A stretch of DNA of 10,464 bases, taken from the NCBI GenBank assembly GCA_028872645.1, contig JAPKDK010000091.1, positions 1 to 10,464 of the forward strand, given 5' to 3'. The translations under genes were made by a program, and so were the position numbers. Below the pieces are notes generated by a model. The model made no database searches and had not been told where the DNA came from. It worked only from the letters and a program-made list of their open reading frames with translations. Positions within the stretch are counted from its first letter, which is position 1, and each line of letters begins with the position of its first letter. Source of the DNA: Verrucomicrobiota bacterium. Its GTDB lineage: Bacteria; Verrucomicrobiota; Verrucomicrobiia; Limisphaerales; UBA1100. This document shows positions 1-5,686 of this stretch, piece by piece.

Positions 1-353
1 TCCACGGCGTCCGAGTGTTGCTCCTCTCCGACCTTGGCCCGGACGGCTGCCAAGCAATGATTGCCCGCGAATCCGATTTACGGGCGGACATCGTGGTCGC
101 CGCCATTCCCAGCTACGGTGAACCGCTGAATGCCGGCTTGCTGCGCTTCATCCAGCCCCGCATGATTATTATCCACGACAGCAAATATCCGATCGCCGAT
201 CGTGCTTCAGTCGAGTTGCTGAAACGCCTGCGTGAAAGTGGTGCCGAAGTGTTTTCCGTGCGGCAAGAAAAAGGTGTTCGCCTTTCCATCACTCGCGGAG
301 AATGGCGCTTAGAAAATTCAACAGGCTTGTTGTGGCGCAGTCGTGAAAAATAG
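1..353 (+). CDS. comEC: ComEC/Rec2-like DNA uptake protein, C-terminal fragment (metallo-beta-lactamase-like domain)
   Basis: This is the 3' end of a gene that begins before the window; the frame is open from base 3 and stops at TAG 351-353. About 117 residues are visible. The order of elements fits the C-terminal beta-lactamase-like domain of ComEC/Rec2: a hydrophobic strand followed by SDLG (in place of the usual TGD), then ADIVVAAIP, then FIQPRMIIIHDSKYP (the 'P..aviS.G..N.YgHP' strand), then a helix with LLKRLRESGAEVF and a final GVRLSI strand. In the family, ComEC forms the inner-membrane channel for incoming single-stranded DNA during transformation, and this domain is thought to act on the DNA. 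The usual HHGS metal-binding motif is replaced by IPSYGEPL. No channel segment is visible, so another protein with the same tail is possible. It converges on the next gene with only 7 bases between. Confidence 0.68.
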   Translation, partial: HGVRVLLLSDLGPDGCQAMIARESDLRADIVVAAIPSYGEPLNAGLLRFIQPRMIIIHDSKYPIADRASVELLKRLRESGAEVFSVRQEKGVRLSITRGEWRLENSTGLLWRSREK

Positions 354-360
354 TGGGAAT

Positions 361-1974
361 TCATTCGCTTGCCGACCGCACAAAACACCCAAGCCCAATG
401 CAGCCCAAGCCGTTTAATAATAAAAACGCCGCGGCCAACACGGAAAGGGCCTCGCCAGTGTTGGTGTTTAGTGTGACGGAGCCCGCTTTGGAACCGGGCT
501 GGATGTCATAGCAAATCATTTGTTGATCGTTGCGCACGTAAAGGCGGCCGTTGGCGAGGGCGGGGTTGTTCCAGGTTTTGCCGGCGAGGGCGGGGAGGCG
601 GGCGATTTGTTGATGGGATTCGGGGGTGGCCTTGGTCAGCGCGAGGTCGCCGTTTTCGCATTGGATGATGAGGTGGCCTTGGGCGAGCAAGAGCTGGCCG
701 TGGCCGTAGTTTTCGCCGCGCCATTGTTCTTCGCCGGTTTGGGTGTTGATGCAGACGAGGTAGGCGGCGTTGTCGCCGTCGCCATCATCGAGGCCGTAGA
801 GGTGGCCTTTGTGCAGCACGGAACTGGTGAATTTGTTTTTTAGGTTTTTGTTTTTCCACATGAGCTTGGCGGAAAAAGTGTTGCCGGCCTTTTTTATTTC
901 GATGAGGCCGCAGCCGGTGCCGTATCCGGCACTGATAAAAATGTGAGTGTCATCAATGACAACGGGTTGGGCGATGTTGTTGTCGTAGCTCACGGTCCAT
1001 TTTATGGACCACAAAATTTTTCCGTCCTCCAGTGACAGGCCTTGGATTGCGCGGCCGGCGCAGAGCAGGATTTGTTCGCGGCCAGCGAGCGTGGCGGTGA
1101 TGGGCGACATGTACGCCTGCTTTTCAGCTGCGGAACGCCAGAGGACTTCGCCGGTCATTTTATCCAAGGCAAACACCGTGTGCTTGGCTGAGCCGGCGCG
1201 GGCACCGGCGGTGATGATGAGTTTTTCACCGGCCACCCACGGTGAAGCGCAAGTGCCGAAGGGGAGGTTGCGGGTGCCGAAGGCGTCGAAAATATTTTTT
1301 TTCCAAATCACTTTGCCGGTGTCGGCGGCGAGGCTGTGGAGTTGGCCTTCGGCACCGATCGTGTACAGTCGGCCGTCATCCCAGGTGGGCGTGGAGCGCG
1401 GCCCCACGCCGCCCATCGCGGATTTATCATTAAATTTTCCAACGTACGCGTGCCGCCAAAGGCCGCGTCCATCGACGAGATTATAGCAGGTGACCACTTC
1501 GCCCTCGGCCCATTGCTCGAGCGTGAAGAGGCGCCCGCGGGCGATGGTCATTGAGGCGTGGCCGCCGCCGACTTGGGTGGTCCACGCGGGCTTGGGTGGG
1601 GCAGTGTCCCAATCGGTGCGGATGGCGGGGCCGGTGTAAACGCCATCGCGCCGCGCGCCACGATAGCCCGGCCAATGCGCGGGGTCATCGGGGTTGGGTT
1701 TGCGGTCGGAGTATTTCCAATCTGTATCGCTGGGCGCGGCGAGCACCCAACGAAGATCGCCGGGCAAGCCGCGTCCGTCCCAGTCCACACGCGTCCAGCC
1801 GGCTTTGGTCATCAATAAAATGCCGAGGATGAATTGGATGAGCAGAAAGAGGATCAGCATCACCGTCTTGCCGCCGCGCCACGGGAGACGATGCCGCCAC
1901 AACAGCCAAATGGCCAGTAGCGGGCAAAGGTAACTGGCCAAACGTGGGGAGACCGGGGGCTCGGTGTCGTTCAT
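361..1974 (-). CDS. Membrane-anchored PQQ-like beta-propeller protein (BamB-like repeats)
   Basis: The 537-residue product starts at ATG 1974-1972 and stops at TGA 363-361. Two hydrophobic segments lie near the N-terminus (about residues 12-26 and 37-55) and a third at the C-terminus (about 509-531). Between them is a large domain opening with WPGYRGARRDGVY (101-113), the form seen in PQQ-binding-like beta-propeller proteins of planctomycetes and verrucomicrobia. Blade signatures recur: VDGRGLW (167-173), ADTGKVIW (217-224), KMTGEVLW (272-279), LEDGKILW (315-322) and TQTGEEQW (411-418). These look like the structural tryptophan-docking repeats; nothing shows that PQQ is actually bound. The domain is probably held on the outer face of the cytoplasmic membrane. 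Family members range from dehydrogenases to scaffold proteins such as BamB, so the role is unknown. No Shine-Dalgarno sequence precedes the start. It is divergent from the DUF2071 gene across 74 bases. Confidence 0.88.
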   Translation of the reverse strand: MNDTEPPVSPRLASYLCPLLAIWLLWRHRLPWRGGKTVMLILFLLIQFILGILLMTKAGWTRVDWDGRGLPGDLRWVLAAPSDTDWKYSDRKPNPDDPAHWPGYRGARRDGVYTGPAIRTDWDTAPPKPAWTTQVGGGHASMTIARGRLFTLEQWAEGEVVTCYNLVDGRGLWRHAYVGKFNDKSAMGGVGPRSTPTWDDGRLYTIGAEGQLHSLAADTGKVIWKKNIFDAFGTRNLPFGTCASPWVAGEKLIITAGARAGSAKHTVFALDKMTGEVLWRSAAEKQAYMSPITATLAGREQILLCAGRAIQGLSLEDGKILWSIKWTVSYDNNIAQPVVIDDTHIFISAGYGTGCGLIEIKKAGNTFSAKLMWKNKNLKNKFTSSVLHKGHLYGLDDGDGDNAAYLVCINTQTGEEQWRGENYGHGQLLLAQGHLIIQCENGDLALTKATPESHQQIARLPALAGKTWNNPALANGRLYVRNDQQMICYDIQPGSKAGSVTLNTNTGEALSVLAAAFLLLNGLGCIGLGCFVRSASE

Positions 1975-2013
1975 GGCCGGAGTGTATCCGTGTCGCCGCC
2001 GAGGGCAAATGTT

Positions 2014-2042
2014 TTGGCATCCGCGCGCGGAATGTTTATACT
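2014..2042 (+). promoter_or_regulatory. Sigma70-type promoter for the DUF2071 gene, predicted leaderless
   Basis: TTGGCA (2014-2019) matches the -35 consensus at 5 of 6 bases. After exactly 17 bases, TATACT (2037-2042) matches the -10 consensus at 5 of 6. The expected transcription start, 7 bases after the -10 box, is base 2049, the G of the GTG start codon. The spacer holds a perfect 10-base palindrome CCGCGCGCGG (2021-2030). A second perfect palindrome, GCACGTGC (2045-2052), covers the predicted start site. Either could be an operator, but short GC-rich palindromes also arise by chance. Promoter rules in this phylum are assumed to follow the bacterial consensus. Confidence 0.5.
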
Positions 2043-2048
2043 TAGCAC

Positions 2049-2744
2049 GTGCCCAGTCCTTTCCTCACTGCCGCGTGGCGCGATTTGCTTCTGCTGAATT
2101 GGCGGGTGAATCCCGCGCTGCTTGAGCCACATTTGCCGCCGGGCACGGAGTTGAATCTATTTGATGATGCGCATTGGGTGAGCCTTGTTGGGTTTCGGTT
2201 TTTGGACTTGTCGGTGAAGGGCGTGCCGGTTTTGGGGCATCGGGATTTCCCGGAAATCAATCTGCGTTTTTACGTGCGGCGCGAGGTGGATGGCGAGTTT
2301 CGCAGGGGAGTGGTGTTCCTGCGCGAATTGACGCCGCGCCGAATGGTGGAGTGGGTGGCGCGCGCGGTTTACAATGAGCCGTATCAAACGCTGCCCATGC
2401 GCAGCACCGTGAGCGAAAAAGAAACCCGCTACGAGCTGCAGCAAGTCGACCAGTGGCAGGGCATGATGGCGAGTGCGACCGGCGACTGGCGCGTGCCGAA
2501 TCCGACGGAGGAATTTTTTATCGAGCACTACTGGGGCTATAATCGGCAGACTGACGGTGGCGCGATGGAATACGAAGTGACGCATCCGAAATGGCGCACG
2601 CGACCAGTGGAGTTGGCGCGGTTTGATATGGATGTGGAACGCCTTTACGGTTCCGAGTGGGCGAAGGTGCTCGGGGCCACACCGGATTCCGTGGTGCTTG
2701 CCGATGGCTCAGAAGTGGCGGTATTTTCCGGTGAGCGGATTTGA
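2049..2744 (+). CDS. YqjF family protein (DUF2071)
   Basis: The 231-residue protein starts at GTG 2049 and stops at TGA 2742-2744. GTG 2049 is the only plausible start: an in-frame stop lies two codons upstream (TAG 2043-2045), and the family's conserved opening (PFLTAAWRDLLLLNW, residues 4-18) follows at once. Other YqjF/DUF2071 hallmarks are LEPHLPPGTELNLFD (25-39), VSLVGFRFLD (44-53), HRDFPEINLRFYVRR (64-78), RRGVVFLREL (85-94) and YNEPY (108-112). The length is usual for the family and no signal peptide is seen, so it is probably cytosolic. The function is not established, although the fold is thought to resemble acetoacetate decarboxylase-like proteins. It has its own promoter and seems to be a single-gene unit. 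Its stop codon directly abuts the stop of the opposite-strand DUF1501 gene. Confidence 0.88.
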   Translation: MPSPFLTAAWRDLLLLNWRVNPALLEPHLPPGTELNLFDDAHWVSLVGFRFLDLSVKGVPVLGHRDFPEINLRFYVRREVDGEFRRGVVFLRELTPRRMVEWVARAVYNEPYQTLPMRSTVSEKETRYELQQVDQWQGMMASATGDWRVPNPTEEFFIEHYWGYNRQTDGGAMEYEVTHPKWRTRPVELARFDMDVERLYGSEWAKVLGATPDSVVLADGSEVAVFSGERI

Positions 2745-4187
2745 TTACGCCAGGATTTCCTTCACCACGCGGGCGGGGCGGTCGTTCGTGAGTTTCTGGG
2801 CGCGGCCGCCGTGGTGGTAGATGAGTACCTTGTGGTCGAGGCCGAACTGGTGGAGGAGGGTGGCTTGATAATCGTTGGCGGTGACTTTGTCGACGGCGGC
2901 GTGGTGGCCAACCTCGTCGGTTTCGCCGTAGACGGTGCCGGGCTTGAAGCCGCCGCCGGCGAGCCATGTGCTGAAGCCCTGCCCATTATGATCGCGGCCG
3001 GGCTTGGAGCGGGATTGGACGACGGGCAACCGGCCAATCTCGCCGCCCCAATGGACGACGGTGGTGTCGAGCAGGCCGCGTTGTTTTAGATCGGTGACGA
3101 GGGCGGCGGCAGGTTGGTCGGTGCGGCGGCAGATGGCGGGGAGGGTGCTGTGGATGTTCTCGTGGTTGTCCCACGGCTGGCCGGCGAGGAACAACTGCAC
3201 GAACCGGACACCGCGCTCCACAAGCCGCCGCGCGATGAGGCAGCGGGTGCCGTATTCTTTCGAGTCCTTTTTATCAATGCCGTAAAGTTTTTTCGTGGCC
3301 TCGCTTTCGCCGCTGATGTCCAGCGCTTCCTTGGCGGCGGTCTGCATGCGGGCGGCCAGTTCAAAACTTGCGATGCGCGACTCGAGCGCGTCTTCGTTGG
3401 GAAACGCCTTGGCTTGGTCGGCGTTGATTGCGCCAAGAAAATTTAAAAAATTCCGCTGCGGCTCGCCGCGCAGAGAGCTGGGGGTGTCGAGGTTCAGGAT
3501 GCGCGGCTCGCGCGCGCGCAGCACGGTGCCTTGGTAGAGGCTGGGCAGCCAGCCGTTGCTCCAGTTGTGGATGGTATCCACGGGATATCCGCCGGGATCG
3601 GACAACACCATGTACGCGGGCAAGTTGCTGCTTTCGCTGCCGAGGCCGTAGGTGAGCCACGCGCCGAGGCTGGGCCGGCCGAGCACGCCGGGGATGCCCG
3701 CGTTGATGTAGCGGATGGAAACCTCGTGGCCGTTGTGGCCGCTGTGCATGCTGCGGATAAGGCAAAGGTCATCGGCAATCTTCGCGGTGTGCGGCAGCAG
3801 CTCGCTCAATTCCATGCCGCATTGGCCGTGCTTCTTGAATTTCCACGGGCTGCCGAGGAGCTTGCGGCTGGCCTCGTTGGCGAAGCTGTAATCCACGCTG
3901 CCTCTGTAGTCCATGCCATCGAAGCGTTGAAGCTCTGGCTTGGGGTCGGTGAGGTCCATGTGGCTCGGGCCGCCGTGCATGAACAGCGAAATCATCGCCT
4001 TGGATTTGGACGCGAAATGCGGTTGCTTGGGCTTGAGATCGAACTGCCGCTGATCGCGCGGGATGTCCGGAGGAGTGGCGAGGAGTTTTTCGTGATTGAG
4101 CAACCACGCCAACGCAACGCCGCCGAGGCCCATCGCGTTGCGGGCGAGAAACTGGCGGCGGGTGTGTTGGGCGAGAAAATTCTTCAC
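2745..4187 (-). CDS. DUF1501 protein, copy B (downstream tandem paralogue, Tat-exported)
   Basis: The 480-residue protein starts at GTG 4187-4185, which overlaps the upstream gene's TGA stop as GTGA; it stops at TAA 2747-2745. The frame stays open to 4490, but that extension is Arg/Pro-rich antisense-type sequence inside the neighbour. The GTG aligns with the neighbour's ATG (KNFLAQHTRRQFL against NEFLANSTRRHFL). A twin-arginine signal is visible: RRQFL at 10-14, then the hydrophobic stretch GLGGVALAWLL (20-30). DUF1501 marks follow: FMHGGPSHMD (69-78), DPKP (81-84), LPAYMVLSDP (189-198), WLPSLYQGT (213-221), ASFELAARMQ (273-282), HWGGEIGRLP (379-388) and GRDHN (397-401). The family is placed in the alkaline-phosphatase/sulfatase-like fold, and its His/Asp motifs suggest metal binding; the substrate is unknown. 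By eye it is about 60% identical to the upstream copy. It is the last gene of a three-gene unit and is probably translationally coupled. Confidence 0.9.
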   Translation of the reverse strand: MKNFLAQHTRRQFLARNAMGLGGVALAWLLNHEKLLATPPDIPRDQRQFDLKPKQPHFASKSKAMISLFMHGGPSHMDLTDPKPELQRFDGMDYRGSVDYSFANEASRKLLGSPWKFKKHGQCGMELSELLPHTAKIADDLCLIRSMHSGHNGHEVSIRYINAGIPGVLGRPSLGAWLTYGLGSESSNLPAYMVLSDPGGYPVDTIHNWSNGWLPSLYQGTVLRAREPRILNLDTPSSLRGEPQRNFLNFLGAINADQAKAFPNEDALESRIASFELAARMQTAAKEALDISGESEATKKLYGIDKKDSKEYGTRCLIARRLVERGVRFVQLFLAGQPWDNHENIHSTLPAICRRTDQPAAALVTDLKQRGLLDTTVVHWGGEIGRLPVVQSRSKPGRDHNGQGFSTWLAGGGFKPGTVYGETDEVGHHAAVDKVTANDYQATLLHQFGLDHKVLIYHHGGRAQKLTNDRPARVVKEILA

Positions 4188-5617
4188 GCCAGAATTTCTT
4201 TCACCACTTTGCCGGGTTGGCCGTCGGTGAGGGTTTGTTCCTGGGCGGCGCGTTTGTAGGTGAGGCGGGTGTGGTCGAGGCCGAAGAGGTGTAATAATGT
4301 CGCGTGGTAATCGTAGTGGTTTACTACGTTTTCGATGGCGCGATGGCCCCATTCGTCGGTGGCGCCGTGGATGTGGCCGCCCTTGAAGCCGCCGCCGGCG
4401 AGCCACATGGAGAAGCCGTAGGTGTTGTGGTCGCGGCCGGGGCTCTTTTCGTTTTGCACGACGGGCAGCCGTCCCATCTCGCCGCCCCAATGGACGACGG
4501 TGCTGTCGAGTAAACCGCGTCCCTTTAAGTCCTTTACCAGCGCGGCCATCGGTCGGTCAATTTTTTTACAGGATGCGGGCAGCGAATTGATGATGTTGCC
4601 GTGGTGGTCCCAAAACTGATTTTTCGTGAACACCTGCACAAAGCGCACGCCGCGCTCGACGAGGCGTCGCGCGATGAGGCAGCGCGTGCCGAAATCTTTG
4701 GTGGCCGCGTCGTCGATGCCGTAGAGTTTTTTGGTGGCGTCGCTTTCGTCAGAGATGTCCATCACGTCCGCAGCGGCGGTTTGCATGCGGGCGGCCAGTT
4801 CGAAACTCGCGATGCGCGCCTCGAGGTCAAGTTCGCCCTTGCTTTTGCCATCGCGATTCAGTGCGCTGAGAAATTCCAAAAAATTTTCCTGCGGCTTGCC
4901 GCGCAGATGCGGTGGCGGGTCGAGGTTTAGAATGCGCGGCTCGCGCGCGCGTACCACGGTGCCTTGGTAGAGGCTCGGCAGCCAGCCGGCTGACCAGTTC
5001 AGCACGCCGAGCACGGGAATGTTCACCGGATCGCGCAGCACCATGTAGGCGGGGAGATTCTGGTTTTCCGTGCCGAGCCCGTAGGTGAGCCAGCTGCCCA
5101 GCGCGGGCCGACCGGCCACGGTGCGGCCGCTGTTCAGCGCGTGGATGGATTGGCCGTGGTTGTTCACGCCGGTGCGCATGCTGCGGATGAGGCAAATCTC
5201 GTCGGCGATGGAGCCGAAGCCGGGCACGATTTCAGAAAAATCCATGCCGCTTTGGCCGTGCTTTTTAAATTTCCACTTACTGGCCAGCACCTTGCTGCTC
5301 GCCTGCGCGGCATTGTCGTATTTTATCTTCTCCGGAAAATCCTTACCGTTCCATTTATCGAGCAATGGTTTGGGGTCGCAAATATCCATGTGGCTCGGGC
5401 CGCCCTGCATGAAACAGGAAATCATCGCCTTCGCGCGCGGCGCGTGGTGCGGCTGTTTGGGCAGTAGATTGTGAGCGACTGCCGCGAGGTCCGGCTTCAC
5501 CGGATTGGCCAGCAATCCTTCTCGCTGCAACAGCCATGCCAACGCCACCCCGCCAATGCCCATGGCGTTTTGGGAGAGGAAATGGCGGCGGGTCGAATTG
5601 GCGAGAAATTCGTTCAT
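4184..5617 (-). CDS. DUF1501 protein, copy A (upstream tandem paralogue, Tat-exported)
   Basis: The 477-residue protein starts at ATG 5617-5615 and stops at TGA 4186-4184. A GTG eight codons upstream (5641-5639) is in frame, but it lies inside a repeat and would only push the signal peptide inwards, so ATG is preferred. The N-terminus carries a Tat-type signal: TRRHFL (9-14), then GIGGVALAWLL (20-30). Family motifs are FMQGGPSHMD (69-78), DPKP (81-84), LPAYMVLRDP (188-197), WLPSLYQGT (212-220), ASFELAARMQ (270-279), HWGGEMGRLP (376-385) and GRDHN (394-398). The product should be folded in the cytoplasm, possibly with a metal, and exported. DUF1501 proteins usually accompany PSD1-type cytochrome proteins, as here; their reaction is not known. 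The gap to the upstream gene is 65 bases and is mostly a palindromic repeat. No Shine-Dalgarno sequence is seen; AT-rich TTAAAAAAATA precedes the ATG. Confidence 0.9.
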   Translation of the reverse strand: MNEFLANSTRRHFLSQNAMGIGGVALAWLLQREGLLANPVKPDLAAVAHNLLPKQPHHAPRAKAMISCFMQGGPSHMDICDPKPLLDKWNGKDFPEKIKYDNAAQASSKVLASKWKFKKHGQSGMDFSEIVPGFGSIADEICLIRSMRTGVNNHGQSIHALNSGRTVAGRPALGSWLTYGLGTENQNLPAYMVLRDPVNIPVLGVLNWSAGWLPSLYQGTVVRAREPRILNLDPPPHLRGKPQENFLEFLSALNRDGKSKGELDLEARIASFELAARMQTAAADVMDISDESDATKKLYGIDDAATKDFGTRCLIARRLVERGVRFVQVFTKNQFWDHHGNIINSLPASCKKIDRPMAALVKDLKGRGLLDSTVVHWGGEMGRLPVVQNEKSPGRDHNTYGFSMWLAGGGFKGGHIHGATDEWGHRAIENVVNHYDYHATLLHLFGLDHTRLTYKRAAQEQTLTDGQPGKVVKEILA

Positions 5618-5624
5618 TATTTTT

Positions 5625-5686
5625 TTAACCACCGAGGACACAGAGAGAAAAACCTCTGTGCTCTCCGTGTCTCTGTGGTGGTTTAA
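5625..5686. repeat. Imperfect palindromic repeat of the CACAGAG type between the cassette genes
   Basis: The left arm TTAACCACC...CACAGAG (5625-5647) is an imperfect reverse complement of the right arm (5654-5686, ending CTCTGTGGTGGTTTAA). CACAGAG at 5639-5645 pairs with either of two CTCTGTG copies (5654-5660, 5671-5677). AT-rich TTAA ends flank the element. Spurious translations of such elements give TTEDTE and HRGHRE peptides, which I recall as recurrent in intergenic repeats of several environmental phyla, so this is probably one copy of a dispersed family. It includes the stop codon of the upstream PSD1-type gene (5685-5683) and ends just before the DUF1501 start. In RNA it would form a long imperfect hairpin. 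Confidence 0.7.

Noticed and set aside
3531..4259. A 242-codon plus-strand open frame opposite DUF1501 copy B
   Set aside because: It is Ala/Val/Gly/Glu-rich antisense sequence that crosses the junction of two well-supported genes and shows no recognisable family.
4188..4490. Upstream extension of DUF1501 copy B by 101 codons
   Set aside because: The sequence is Arg/Pro-rich and lies wholly inside copy A in another frame. The GTG at 4187 aligns with the paralogue's start and opens a Tat signal.
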